The notes: generated from the sequence alone by a model not told the origin. A stretch of 64,000 nt of DNA from Candidatus Nitrosocaldaceae archaeon (GCA_026002835.1 BPGC01000006.1:37540-101539), one strand, 5' to 3'; positions 54,041 to 63,560 are shown, counted from the stretch's first letter. Made by a program: numbers and translations.

Positions 54041-54048
54041 TATTTAAA
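54041..54048 (+). promoter_or_regulatory. TATA-like box of the AIM24 gene
   Basis: TATTTAAA is centred about 18 nt upstream of an ATG at 54062 and 50 nt upstream of an ATG at 54095. A start of transcription near 54071 would exclude the first ATG and supports the second. Confidence 0.4.
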
Positions 54049-54094
54049 CCCTTAATTAAGAATGTTTTTATTTGTCATATGTAGAATTAAGTTA

Positions 54095-54787
54095 ATGCAG
54101 TATAATATAATCAAAAATCCAATGGGAATTCTGGAAATATCTATGAATAAAGGAGAAGAGATAACTGCTGAGGCTGGAGCGCTAGTCTATATGAAAGGAG
54201 ATATAGAGATAAAGACTAGAATGAGGAATAAAGGATTTCTGAAGAGTGTAAAGGTTGCTATGCTAGGAGGAGAAACCTTCTTTGTTAACGATTTTGTAGC
54301 AAACGAGGATAATTGTATATTAGGTTTGACTGGTCCTCCTATTGGAGATATATTCAAGATAACTTTAGATGAGGAATATATAATACAATCTGGAGCATAC
54401 ATAGCATCTACATCTGGAGTTGAACTAGATACAAAATGGCAGGGTTTTACTAAAGGCTTGTTTGGCACTGAACTATTCATGCTCAAGGCTAGTGGTAAAG
54501 GAGATGTATTTGTTAACTCTTATGGTTCGATAATAGAGAAGACTCTTGCACATGGAGAGAAGATGTTATTAGATAATTATCATCTAGTAGCACTTACAGC
54601 TAATTCTGAGTATAATGTAGTTAAAGTTGGAGGGTTAAAGACTACAATATTAGGAGGAGAAGGTTTGGCTACTGATATAACTGGACCAGCAAAAGTATAC
54701 TTCCAGACTAAGAATCTTAAAGAGTTGATAGATCTGCTAGGTATAAGACATAGAGCTGAAACAGGATCATCATTTAAATTCCCATAA
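54095..54787 (+). CDS. AIM24/TIGR00266 family protein
   Basis: A 230-residue beta-rich protein of the AIM24 family. Typical segments are EITAEAGALVYMKGDIEIKT, GGETFFVNDFVANED, GTELFMLKASGKGDVFVNSY and a C-terminal LGGEGLATDITGPAKVYFQT. The yeast relative is a mitochondrial inner-membrane organiser; prokaryotic roles are not defined. I chose ATG 54095 because MQYNIIKNP is the usual family start. An in-frame ATG 33 nt upstream would add 11 residues. Confidence 0.85.
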   Translation: MQYNIIKNPMGILEISMNKGEEITAEAGALVYMKGDIEIKTRMRNKGFLKSVKVAMLGGETFFVNDFVANEDNCILGLTGPPIGDIFKITLDEEYIIQSGAYIASTSGVELDTKWQGFTKGLFGTELFMLKASGKGDVFVNSYGSIIEKTLAHGEKMLLDNYHLVALTANSEYNVVKVGGLKTTILGGEGLATDITGPAKVYFQTKNLKELIDLLGIRHRAETGSSFKFP

Positions 54788-54788
54788 A

Positions 54789-56108
54789 TTATTTTAATTC
54801 TATTGGTTTTGATCTCTCTGGTATTATGAATTGAGATATGTCTGAACACCATTTAGCAAACATATTAGCATGTTCTGTGTGAATTGGTATTATGATATTA
54901 GGCTCGATCTCTTCTAACATATGCCTTAAATCCATAGGCATTATATGACCAGATGCATGTATATGATACATAGGTAATGCAAAATGATCTAGCCAATTGT
55001 TGAATCTATCAAACTCTATCTCGCTTTCCTCATTAAATGGTTCTGATGATGAATATATGTAGCAACTTCCAGCATTAGGTTTTATATCTATAAGTTCTCT
55101 TAGATCTTGGAATTGTGATACTAGAATATATTTTGATTGATTCTTCCTTATATCTTCAGCATCTAATGTCTGATACTCATCAAACATCTCTTGCTCATAT
55201 TGATAATAACGTTTCTTATTTCTTCTATAAACAGATATGTTATCTTTGTCTGGGAGATCTATTATATCTTTCAATGAATTTAACAAGTATGCCTGTTTAG
55301 GTGTTATTACAATCCTTCTATCATTTATCAGACTTGCATTATAAAATGTTCTAAATCTGTCTATATCTGCAATAGAGAATCCAGCAATTACTAATCCTTT
55401 TACTGCTTGTATTGCATATCTAACTTTATTATATACTTCATCCTCACTAACAACCTCTCCTCTTCCTAGATTAGTTCCTTCACATAATATGGCATCTATA
55501 TCAGCATCTCTAGCCTTTTCTATAAAATCTCTAGTTAGATCATTCCTACTTCCATGCAATCTTAGATCTCCGGTATATGCTATTGAAGAGTTGCTGGCAT
55601 GTATTATAAATGCATATGCTGCTGGTATTGAGTGATCTACATGTATAGGCTCTATAGATAGAGAACCTATCTTTATAACATCATTAGTAGAGAATGTATT
55701 CCATCGTATATCTGCTAAATCATGCTCGAAGTTAGAATATCTAACTTTATTGAATATATCAAGCAGAGATTTTGTTCCTTTACCGCAATACATATCTATG
55801 CTCCTATTTAAGAATGATACATACTTGTAGTGATCTGTATGAGCATGAGATAGAAAGAAAGCATCTATGCTCTTCTTATCATCAAACTTGTATATGCCAT
55901 CTATATTTGGTAATATACCAAACTCTAATAGATCATGCTCATCTCTTGGTATAAGCCATGGTTCAGAATAGAACTTTGCTCTATCTTTATAACTCATACC
56001 AAAATCCAATAATATCTTAGCATCCTTATCTTCCAATATTATCTTATTTCCTCCTATCTCATTAACGCCTCCATGTATAGTTATTATCAATAGCATTAAC
56101 TCTAGCAT
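54789..56108 (-). CDS. RNase J-like metallo-beta-lactamase/beta-CASP nuclease
   Basis: A 439-residue protein. The MBL part begins ITIHGGVNEIGGNKIILEDK and has the zinc motif in FFLSHAHTDHYKYVSFL. A beta-CASP insertion follows (about residues 200-350, CEGTNLGRGEVVSEDEVYN and VIAGFSIADIDRFRTFYN). The C-terminal metal site is HASGHIMPMDLRHML...IPIHTEH. The gene is shorter than full RNase J and lacks its C-terminal extension. RNA cleavage or 5' exonuclease activity is expected from the family. An ATG 12 nt downstream is an alternative start. Confidence 0.82.
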   Translation of the reverse strand: MLELMLLIITIHGGVNEIGGNKIILEDKDAKILLDFGMSYKDRAKFYSEPWLIPRDEHDLLEFGILPNIDGIYKFDDKKSIDAFFLSHAHTDHYKYVSFLNRSIDMYCGKGTKSLLDIFNKVRYSNFEHDLADIRWNTFSTNDVIKIGSLSIEPIHVDHSIPAAYAFIIHASNSSIAYTGDLRLHGSRNDLTRDFIEKARDADIDAILCEGTNLGRGEVVSEDEVYNKVRYAIQAVKGLVIAGFSIADIDRFRTFYNASLINDRRIVITPKQAYLLNSLKDIIDLPDKDNISVYRRNKKRYYQYEQEMFDEYQTLDAEDIRKNQSKYILVSQFQDLRELIDIKPNAGSCYIYSSSEPFNEESEIEFDRFNNWLDHFALPMYHIHASGHIMPMDLRHMLEEIEPNIIIPIHTEHANMFAKWCSDISQFIIPERSKPIELK

Positions 56109-56158
56109 AACTGAAATAAAAGGTTACACATTTATTGTTATCATAATTTAATGCTTAT

Positions 56159-56953
56159 ATGCTTGATGTATTGAAAGAAGCATGCATTAGAGTAAGAAAT
56201 AATGTTAAAGATATGATTGGAACCAAAGAAGCAGCTAGAGCATTTGGAAGGGGTGCCGGAGGGGATATCTCTAGAAAGATAGATCTAACTGCCGAAGAAG
56301 TTGCTATAAATACATTTAAAGAATATGGATTGAGATGCAATATAATTGCAGAAGAGGCTGGAGAGGTAAAGTTAGGAGATGAAGGTTATATAATATTGGA
56401 TGCTATAGATGGAACGGCTAATGCTATGCGAGGATTTCCTTTTGCTTGTTGCTCAATAGCTTATTCAGATACATATAGATTGGATGATGTAAAGCATGCT
56501 GCAATAATAGATCTGTTTAATGGAAACTTGTATTATGCTTCAAAAGGTTCTGGGGCGTATTGTAATGATAAAAAGATCAATGTTAATAGTTCGATCTCAT
56601 ATATAGTAGGGATAAACTTATCTGGAGCAAGTAATGAGATAATAGATAGAGTAAAGCCTATACTGAATAAATCTAATCATATTAGACACCTAGGAGCAAA
56701 TGCTCTAGAACTATGCTTATTAGCAGAAGGTTTGATGGATGTATTTATAGATCTAAGAGGCAAGTTGAGGGTAACTGATATGGCAGCTGCTCATCTAATA
56801 ATAAAAGAGGCTGGAGGAATTATAATAGATAGCAATGGTTCGATATTAGATTCTACTCTATCAATAAATGATAGAATATCATTTATAGCAGCAGCGAATA
56901 GAGATATACTAGAAGAGTTTGCAAATGATCTTAATATAAAGATAAAGATCTGA
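56159..56953 (+). CDS. Inositol monophosphatase / fructose-1,6-bisphosphatase family enzyme
   Basis: A 264-residue Mg-dependent phosphatase. Metal-binding residues are in NIIAEEAGEVKLGDEGY, the DxIDGT motif ILDAIDGTANAMRGFPFACC, and RVTDMAAAHLIIKEAGGI. Archaeal members usually hydrolyse both inositol phosphate and fructose-1,6-bisphosphate. A TATA-like TTTATTG about 28 nt before the ATG suggests a leaderless mRNA. The next gene starts 1 nt after the stop codon. Confidence 0.88.
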   Translation: MLDVLKEACIRVRNNVKDMIGTKEAARAFGRGAGGDISRKIDLTAEEVAINTFKEYGLRCNIIAEEAGEVKLGDEGYIILDAIDGTANAMRGFPFACCSIAYSDTYRLDDVKHAAIIDLFNGNLYYASKGSGAYCNDKKINVNSSISYIVGINLSGASNEIIDRVKPILNKSNHIRHLGANALELCLLAEGLMDVFIDLRGKLRVTDMAAAHLIIKEAGGIIIDSNGSILDSTLSINDRISFIAAANRDILEEFANDLNIKIKI

Positions 56954-56954
56954 G

Positions 56955-57323
56955 ATGAAGAAAGATTTAACACCAGTAATTATATTGTTAGGAATATTAG
57001 CAGTATTCAGTTTTGTTATGAGTGGTTTAACATTAATTCAATATGCTAATACAGAGTTTGCATCTCAAGCATTAGCTGGATCTAGTGTAAGAATAGGCAT
57101 AGGCATATTAGCAGTAATCCTAATACTTGGAATAATAAAACATCGTTCATGGGCTTTGTATATTGGAGTAATATTCATGTCATTTGGAATAATAAACTCG
57201 ATATGGAGTATAATAATTAGTGCAAGGTTTGAGTTGCCTGCTATATTTGGTATTGCCATGCTAATACTCTTTAGTGCAACGCTTTACTATATAATAAGTA
57301 AGAGACATTTATTCATTGATTGA
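56955..57323 (+). CDS. Four-helix membrane protein, unknown
   Basis: A 122-residue protein with four transmembrane helices (about residues 6-28, 45-62, 66-87, 92-114). It lies directly between the phosphatase gene and the methyltransferase and is co-transcribed with both. No family recognised. Confidence 0.6.
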   Translation: MKKDLTPVIILLGILAVFSFVMSGLTLIQYANTEFASQALAGSSVRIGIGILAVILILGIIKHRSWALYIGVIFMSFGIINSIWSIIISARFELPAIFGIAMLILFSATLYYIISKRHLFID

Positions 57324-57324
57324 T

Positions 57325-57981
57325 ATGAGATATGAATTAGTTAAGAAGTTCTTCTCAAAGACATCATTATCATATGATAAGATAGTTGCTATTACAACAT
57401 TTAACATGGATGCGCGATGGAAAGAGTATATGCTATCATTGATACCAGAGAATAACCGATGCTTAGATCTAGCATGCGGCACTGGTATATTAACGAGTAT
57501 GTTAAAGAGGAAGAGTAGAGATGTTATAGGATTAGATATAATATATAATAGCCTAATTATAGCAAAGGTTAAAGGTAATGAAGTATTGCAAGGTGCTGCT
57601 GAGTATCTTCCTTTTAAAGATAACAGTATAGATATCATAACCGCATCATACCTTCCTAAATATTGTGATCCTGAACTTACTATAATGGAATGTGCTAGAG
57701 TCTTAAGAGATCAAGGTTTGTTGATAATGCATGACTTTACATACCCTTCTGGAGTAATGAGGATATTATGGATTGCTTATTTCAAGATATTAAAGTTCAT
57801 AGGCTTTTTTATTCCTTCATGGAAGGATGTATTTAATGAACTTGATAAAGTTATAGCTGATAGCAATTGGATCTCAGATCTTAGTAAAGAGATGGAGAAG
57901 AATGGTTTTAGTGATATAAGGTTTATAAGTCTAACAATGAATACTGCTGGAATATTATATGCTAGACTGAATAAACCTTAA
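57325..57981 (+). CDS. Class I methyltransferase (UbiE/MenG-like)
   Basis: A 218-residue SAM-dependent methyltransferase. The N-terminal FFSKTSLSYDKIVAITTFNM and SAM motif CLDLACGTGILTSMLKRK resemble the UbiE/COQ5 family that methylates the ring of menaquinone and ubiquinone. Later segments are YLPFKDNSIDIITASYLPKY and LLIMHDFTYP. ATG 57325 follows the previous stop by 1 nt. It overlaps the convergent SDR gene by 27 nt. Quinone methylation is inferred from similarity and neighbours. Confidence 0.72.
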   Translation: MRYELVKKFFSKTSLSYDKIVAITTFNMDARWKEYMLSLIPENNRCLDLACGTGILTSMLKRKSRDVIGLDIIYNSLIIAKVKGNEVLQGAAEYLPFKDNSIDIITASYLPKYCDPELTIMECARVLRDQGLLIMHDFTYPSGVMRILWIAYFKILKFIGFFIPSWKDVFNELDKVIADSNWISDLSKEMEKNGFSDIRFISLTMNTAGILYARLNKP

Positions 57982-58863
57982 TATATCATCAATACCGCTT
58001 TTATACTCTGGAAATCTAAATTTGAAATTCAATTCATCCTTTAATTTTGAATTGTTAGCTTTGATGGATCTAGTTAACAATTTTAGCATGTCACCGCTTA
58101 TAACTGCTCTAGCCAAGAATGCTGGAACCTTTCCTGGTCTTTTTACTCCTAATCTATCTGCTGTATAAAATACAAAATCTTTGAATTTTGTAGGATGATC
58201 ATCACATACTATATAATATCCTTCTTTACCATTCTCTCCTAATACTTTTAATGCATTTGAAGCATCGTAAACATGAACAAACGATCTATAATACTCACCA
58301 GATCCTGGGATCTTGAATGTATTATTCTTTAATCTATTGATTATCATTTCTACGAACCATCCTTTATAACCATAAACATCTCCTAGTATTGGTATACAAG
58401 TATTAAAATTATGTTCTTTACTTGCATCTAATAATATCTGCTCTGCTTCAAATCTTATCTTTGCGAACTCTGTATCTGGATCTCTAGGAGTATTTTCATC
58501 TATATCTTCTTTATTACCAAATACTCCCATACCTTGAGCATAAATAAAATTTTTGATGCCAAGATTTATTGTTATATTTATCATATTCCTCATGCCATCT
58601 ATATTAACACTCCTCTGCAACTTTTTATCTTTGATCAAAGGATTTAATGCTGCTAGATGATATATAGTATCTATCTTTAATCCTTCTAATTTATTTATCA
58701 AACCTTCATCTCTAATATCAGATACTATGAATTTAGCATTTATCTGCTGATCAATCTTATTAGCATCTCTAACCAAACATACTAGATTATAATTATTATT
58801 TAACAAATTTGTTAGCATTGAACCTATTAACCCAGATGCTCCAGTTATCAGTATATTCTCCAT
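57955..58863 (-). CDS. Extended SDR-like protein with altered active site
   Basis: A 302-residue NAD(P)-binding protein of the epimerase/dehydratase superfamily. The Rossmann start ILITGASGLIGSMLTNLL and IYHLAALNPLIKD are normal. Where the family has the catalytic YxxxK (for example TPYGRSKLEAEQ), this protein reads TEFAKIRFEAEQ, so Tyr is replaced by Phe and Lys by Arg. Oxidoreductase activity may be lost or changed; a binding role, as in atypical SDRs of electron-transfer complexes, is possible. It is divergent from the membrane protein at 58931. Confidence 0.8.
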   Translation of the reverse strand: MENILITGASGLIGSMLTNLLNNNYNLVCLVRDANKIDQQINAKFIVSDIRDEGLINKLEGLKIDTIYHLAALNPLIKDKKLQRSVNIDGMRNMINITINLGIKNFIYAQGMGVFGNKEDIDENTPRDPDTEFAKIRFEAEQILLDASKEHNFNTCIPILGDVYGYKGWFVEMIINRLKNNTFKIPGSGEYYRSFVHVYDASNALKVLGENGKEGYYIVCDDHPTKFKDFVFYTADRLGVKRPGKVPAFLARAVISGDMLKLLTRSIKANNSKLKDELNFKFRFPEYKSGIDDILRFIQSSI

Positions 58864-58930
58864 GCTAACATATTATTCAAACTAATATTTTAGTGTAAAA
58901 GATAAAAGCGTATTATGTTTATTTATTATA

Positions 58931-59623
58931 ATGAGCAGAATAGATGAATGGTTTGTTCCAAAGTTCGGTCCTCTAAAGTTTCGAGTATTCATTGGTATGT
59001 TATTTCTACCATATACAGCTATATGCATATCATTTGTAATAATTGGTTCTATGCTTGCTGCTAATATAGAATGGGATAGAGTATATGCTATAACAATAAT
59101 CTACTTTTTAGGTTTAGGAGTATCTGCACATCTATTGGATGCAATTGGCTCTAAGGTAAAACCATGGGGTGATATATTTAGCAGGAGAAGTCTAGTGATA
59201 ATAGCGATAATATCATTGATCATGGCATATGCTATAGGCATCTATTACATAATTACATACAATCTTTATGTGCTGGCTATTATAGCTATACTAGAAGGCT
59301 TCTTCTTATTGGCTTATAACCTAGAACTCTTCAATGCTAGGTTTCATAACAATTTCTGGTTTGCTATATCTTGGGGCTCGCTTCCCTTACTTGCTGGTTA
59401 TTTCATACAAACTAATCAATTCTCAATATTAGCAATAATAGCATCTATATTTTCTGGTTTATTAAGTTATGGAGAGATAACTGTATCTAGAAAGTATAAG
59501 AAGATAAAGAGAGCGAAGAGATATGATGATAAAATCAAGCAATATGAAAAGATATTAAAGTTAATGAGCATTAGTAGTATAATGACTATGATATTGTTTA
59601 TAGCTTTTAGAGTGATTGTATGA
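58931..59623 (+). CDS. Multi-pass membrane protein next to chorismate-lyase-like gene
   Basis: A 230-residue protein with about six to seven hydrophobic helices. Notable motifs are LGLGVSAHLLDAIGSKVKPWGD and LAYNLELFNARFHNNFWFAI with WGSLPLLAGYF. The plan is loosely like UbiA prenyltransferases, but the Asp-rich NDxxDxxxD motif is not present, so that assignment is weak. Its stop overlaps the next ATG (ATGA), indicating coupling to the chorismate-lyase-like protein. Confidence 0.55.
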   Translation: MSRIDEWFVPKFGPLKFRVFIGMLFLPYTAICISFVIIGSMLAANIEWDRVYAITIIYFLGLGVSAHLLDAIGSKVKPWGDIFSRRSLVIIAIISLIMAYAIGIYYIITYNLYVLAIIAILEGFFLLAYNLELFNARFHNNFWFAISWGSLPLLAGYFIQTNQFSILAIIASIFSGLLSYGEITVSRKYKKIKRAKRYDDKIKQYEKILKLMSISSIMTMILFIAFRVIV

Positions 59624-60063
59624 AGATCAAGGTTGATGATATCTTAAATGCCATATCAATTTTAGATAATAGGTTTAATTTAGATCTAGGTTCTAAAATA
59701 TTACTTGTTCAAGATGGAACATTAGAGTATGCATTATCTATAATAAGTAAGAAGAAGGTAAAGTTTGAAGTTACAAAGCAGGTTGAGTATGATAAATATA
59801 TTGAGAGGGAAGCCATTTTAATAGGAGATTATACAATAATTGCTAGATCAATAATCTACAAAGATATTTTACCAAAACAGATAATAGAAGATATTAGAAA
59901 AAAGGAGTTAGGAATAGGTAAGATATTAAAGAGGCATAAACTTGAAACGTTTAGAGATATAATAGAGGTTGGTTATGATGATAACATCTATAGAGTATAT
60001 AACATAATTCATAATAGCAATATAGCAATAACTATTAAAGAATGTATCATACATTCTTCTTAA
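59620..60063 (+). CDS. Chorismate-lyase-like (UbiC/DUF98 superfamily) protein
   Basis: A 147-residue protein resembling chorismate pyruvate-lyase. The core LPKQIIEDIRKKELGIGKIL followed by KRHKLETFRDIIEVG corresponds to the family pattern of a Gly flanked by hydrophobics and a conserved Thr-x-Arg. EREAILIGDYTIIARSIIY corresponds to the arginine-bearing strand that binds chorismate. The reaction would yield 4-hydroxybenzoate, a quinone precursor. The neighbouring shikimate genes make chorismate available. Assignment rests on motif resemblance. Confidence 0.55.
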   Translation: MKIKVDDILNAISILDNRFNLDLGSKILLVQDGTLEYALSIISKKKVKFEVTKQVEYDKYIEREAILIGDYTIIARSIIYKDILPKQIIEDIRKKELGIGKILKRHKLETFRDIIEVGYDDNIYRVYNIIHNSNIAITIKECIIHSS

Positions 60064-60424
60064 TATGCTCGATGAATCTATGCTTGTTTATTACTATCCT
60101 ATCATGTAATGCTTCACCTATCTTCTCAACCTCATCATATACATCTACAACAAATGATAATCTTCTTCCTTCGATGCTCTTTAGAAATGCTCTAACCATA
60201 ACCTTCTTACCTTCAGGTGTTGCTGCTAGATGTTTTGCATTTATCATAACACCTAAACTCTCTTCTTCCTCATCTAGATAAGGTTTGATCATCATCCTAC
60301 AAGTATATTCTATAAGATTTATCATAGATGGTGTTGATAATATTCTAGGTTCTATAAAGTCTATTGTCAAATCTTTATTTACAATATAGAATGCTTCTTC
60401 CTCTAAACCTTCTGGTATATCCAT
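60047..60424 (-). CDS. FlK-like hotdog thioesterase
   Basis: A 125-residue single hotdog-fold protein. TPSMINLIEYTCRMMIKPYL carries the Thr and Glu of the fluoroacetyl-CoA-thioesterase (FlK) triad, and MINAKHLAATPEGKKVMVRA carries the His. FLKSIEGRRLSFVVDVYDEV is the usual third strand pair. Fluoroacetyl-CoA is an unlikely substrate; a general acyl-CoA thioesterase role is more plausible. It overlaps the end of the chorismate-lyase-like gene by 17 nt. Confidence 0.78.
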   Translation of the reverse strand: MDIPEGLEEEAFYIVNKDLTIDFIEPRILSTPSMINLIEYTCRMMIKPYLDEEEESLGVMINAKHLAATPEGKKVMVRAFLKSIEGRRLSFVVDVYDEVEKIGEALHDRIVINKHRFIEHIKKNV

Positions 60425-60468
60425 GCAATAGATTACACATTAATATTGTATAAACATAATTATCAAAT

Positions 60469-61488
60469 ATGAAGATAGCTATAATTGGTGCTGGAGTGGC
60501 TGGAGCATTTTTGGCTAGGATGTTAAGTAACAAGCATAAAGTTCAAGTCTTTGAAGCTGCTACAAAAGACAAGCATTTCCCAGTATGTGCATGGGGAGCA
60601 TCTAGAAATATGCTTGATTATTACTCTAAACTTGCTGGCTTGAACTTTGATGATTATATATTGCATGTAGGAAGAAGAGTAGAGATGAGATTACCAAATG
60701 GTTCTAATGAGTTTTTGAACTGTTTAGGATTGGTAACGTATCATAAGCAAAGATGGGAGCATGATCTTTTGGATGGTATTGATATAAGATATGGGATAAG
60801 ATGCACATTAGATAATTTTCCTATTAATAAATATGATTATGTTCTAGATTGTACAGGCTTTCATAGATCCATGCTTCCAAAAGTGGATGATTTTGTAGTT
60901 CCAGCATATGAGTATATGCTAGATAATGTTAAACATGATGAATTTTATATAATGGGTTACAAGAATGCTACTGGTTACTTTTGGTATTTCCCATTGAATG
61001 ATAATAAAGCATTCGTAGGAGCTGGCGATATAAATAGAAGGTATTATGGAATAAGAGAGTTCTTTGAAGAGAATAAAGATGCTAAGATATTACATAAGAT
61101 AGGAAGGCCTATAAGGATAACGCCTCCTACTAGAATGGAACCATTCTATTACAAGAATATCATAGGAGTTGGAGAATCTATAGGATGTGTATTCCCATTG
61201 CTAGGAGAAGGTATAATACCATCACTTATATGCTCTGAAATATTGTTAAATTCTATAAGCGATAATAGGATTGATCTAGAATATTATAGAGATAATGTAT
61301 TGAAGAGGTTCAAATATTATGACGATGTATATAAATTAGTTAGATTGATGATAGATGGAAAGTTTAGTAAGATAAGACATTGGAATATCATCTATAACAT
61401 GTATAAGAATATGAAGAGAGAGGAGAAGAGGTTTGGGTTTGAGGTTAGCATAAACAAGTTAAAGAAGATGTTAGATGCATTACAATAA
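60469..61488 (+). CDS. Geranylgeranyl-reductase-family flavoprotein
   Basis: A 339-residue FAD protein. The N-terminal dinucleotide fold is KIAIIGAGVAGAFLARML. The substrate-site motif is NATGYFWYFPLNDNKAFVGAGD, and the second FAD region is PFYYKNIIGVGESIGCVFPL followed by GEGIIPSL. Family members saturate isoprenoid chains of archaeal lipids or quinones. The chain-bearing partner genes nearby suggest a prenyl lipid substrate. It is divergent from the hotdog thioesterase and convergent with the nucleotidyltransferase. Confidence 0.85.
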   Translation: MKIAIIGAGVAGAFLARMLSNKHKVQVFEAATKDKHFPVCAWGASRNMLDYYSKLAGLNFDDYILHVGRRVEMRLPNGSNEFLNCLGLVTYHKQRWEHDLLDGIDIRYGIRCTLDNFPINKYDYVLDCTGFHRSMLPKVDDFVVPAYEYMLDNVKHDEFYIMGYKNATGYFWYFPLNDNKAFVGAGDINRRYYGIREFFEENKDAKILHKIGRPIRITPPTRMEPFYYKNIIGVGESIGCVFPLLGEGIIPSLICSEILLNSISDNRIDLEYYRDNVLKRFKYYDDVYKLVRLMIDGKFSKIRHWNIIYNMYKNMKREEKRFGFEVSINKLKKMLDALQ

Positions 61489-61491
61489 AAT

Positions 61492-62190
61492 TTAGATCTT
61501 GCCTAATTTTTCTAAATATCGCTTATAGGCTTCTTTATATGCTCTTTTATTTCCTATATCAGTAAATCCAGATTCTATTATATAACTATAGATTGGTTTA
61601 TTCTCATTCAATAATCTTATAAATAGATCATCCATACCACTAGAGGAGTTTGGTATATAATCGAATATCTCTGGTTCCATTACATAGCATCCAATATTTA
61701 TCAACCCATGGTATTCTGGCTTCTCGTTCCATGCTTTAACTCTACCATCTCTATCTACTTCAATAAAACCATACTCTAATTTTTTTGAATACTTCATCAA
61801 TGTCATTGTTACAAATGCATTCTTGTTAAGATGTGTATCTATAATATCTCTGAGATTAAATTCATAGATACCATCTCCATATAAGCAGATGAATCTTCCA
61901 TTGATCAATATTTCAGCACTCTTTAACTGTCCAGCTGTGCCTAATGGTCTCTCGCTTCTAGCATACTCTATATTAACACCTAACTCTTTTCCATTGCTAA
62001 AATACTCTTCTATAGTCTTGCCTAGATAACTTATACATATAACTATATCATTAATACCATTATTCTTAAGCCAATATATTATATGTTCAAGTAAAGGTTT
62101 GTCTGCTATAGGAAGCATTGGTTTTGGCATAAAGAATGTATATGGCTGCATCCTAGTTCCTAAGCCTCCAGCTAATATAACTGCCTTCAC
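61492..62190 (-). CDS. Sugar-phosphate nucleotidyltransferase
   Basis: A 232-residue NTP-transferase: KAVILAGGLGTRMQPYTFFM with PKPMLPIADKPLLEHIIYWL binds nucleotide and sugar-1-phosphate. RPLGTAGQLKSAEILI and FICLYGDGIYEF complete the active site. It lacks the left-handed beta-helix domain of bifunctional enzymes. Products could be dTDP-, UDP- or GDP-sugars for surface glycans. It starts at GTG 62190. Confidence 0.88.
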   Translation of the reverse strand: MKAVILAGGLGTRMQPYTFFMPKPMLPIADKPLLEHIIYWLKNNGINDIVICISYLGKTIEEYFSNGKELGVNIEYARSERPLGTAGQLKSAEILINGRFICLYGDGIYEFNLRDIIDTHLNKNAFVTMTLMKYSKKLEYGFIEVDRDGRVKAWNEKPEYHGLINIGCYVMEPEIFDYIPNSSSGMDDLFIRLLNENKPIYSYIIESGFTDIGNKRAYKEAYKRYLEKLGKI

Positions 62191-62756
62191 ATGTATATGT
62201 AAGTTCTACACATACTTGGTCATGTCTTATTCTATTAATTTTCGATAATTAACCATACTAAATAATATATTGATCTATGTTAAATGCTATTAGTAATAAA
62301 TGTTAATGATTTTTACTAGATTAAGTTAATATGCTCAATTATTGATATTCTCTATCCAATATTTTAACATTTTAACTTTTAATCCTATTAATATTTTTCA
62401 TGAAATAATTTTGTTTATACATTTGTATGGGCGAGGAGAGATATTAATGTTTTGATCCAAATCCCTAATTCATACATAGTAGAACTATCTTTAATTATTA
62501 GTATAATCATATATAAAAATATTAGGAGTTTATTCTAACTATTGTCTAACTGCTTCTAAATGCTTACAGTTATTATACTCTCAAATGCTATACAATCACA
62601 TGCTTGATAGTTGCTTAATATTCAGTATTCTTCTTTAACATTTCTAACCTCTATAGGATTTATCTGCTATCTCTTCTATCAGCAGTATCTCATAATTACA
62701 TCTCTTCTTTACCTCTTTCTTTACAATATAACTCCTCATTCATAGAATAATAAAAA
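62191..62756. other. Gene-free AT-rich stretch
   Basis: I see no open frame of useful length, no tRNA and no clear repeat. The right part (about 62640-62756), read on the minus strand, keeps a short open stretch (RSYIVKKEVKKRCNYEILLI) that could be an eroded tail of the helicase remnant next to it. Confidence 0.5.
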
Positions 62757-63560
62757 TTAATCATTATCATTCCTAACACCTCTACCAGAACCTTGTATTA
62801 AACGCATTATAGCATGTCCTTCATACCAATCCCTATCCTTACTCTTCTCTCTAACTCTCTTATCTGATAGATCTAGATATGGAGTCTTAGCAATTATTAT
62901 AAATCTACATAGATATCTCTATATCATCTGTTAATAGTATCCTATCTTTATTGCTGATATTCCAATAGATATTGTTTGCTAATAAGAGGTTACTAATACT
63001 AATCCTCTCTCATTCTTATTTAATATGTTATCAATAGTATTAGCAACTTTAATTATTGTATCCTCATCATCCATATTATCCTTGTTAAGTTTATAATTGC
63101 TAGTAAAGAATACTAATCTATTATCAATAGCAAAAGGTGATTCTATATCTATGTATGCTGGTTCTTCTAATGCTAGTTCTCTCTTTAATAATTGATAATC
63201 AACAGTAGCACTCATAAATAGCCTTATCTTTATCAAATACCTCTTGTAAATACTTGCCTATGTTCGATGGTATCAAATATGCATTTTCTATCTCTCCTTC
63301 CTTTCTTATATAAACTATGAAATTATCTTTGTCTTTATCTATTCTATCAACTATGAACTCTATCCTCTTAACAATCTCTTCAAGCTATGCTATCTTTAAT
63401 AACTCTACTAACTTTGCTTTATATCTTGTTAGTTCTCGTTTTGCTCTCTTATACTCTTTCTTTGAAGTCTCAATTATTGCTAATAATTTCTATAAGTGCT
63501 TCAATCTCTCCTTTCTCCTTCTTTGCTTCTATTTAGCCTATATTCAGCTCTCTGTATAGG
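62757..63560 (-). pseudogene. Frameshifted DinG/XPD-like helicase remnant
   Basis: Three consecutive pieces in different frames fit the C-terminal half of a superfamily 2 helicase of the DinG/Rad3/XPD type. First, PSNIGKYLQEVFDKDKA; after a one-base shift near 63230, FMSATVDYQLLKRELALEEP and ESPFAIDNRLVFFTSNYKLN up to GLVLVTSY. After another shift, AKTPYLDLSDKRVREK and GHAIMRLIQGSGRGVRNDND, which is motif VI. A stop also interrupts the first piece (KIA-stop-LEEIVK). The ATP-binding N-terminal half is missing. Confidence 0.65.

Noticed and set aside
63317..63559. 80-codon plus-strand frame near the right edge
   Set aside because: Leu/Ser/Ile-rich shadow of the helicase remnant on the minus strand, where recognisable motifs occur.
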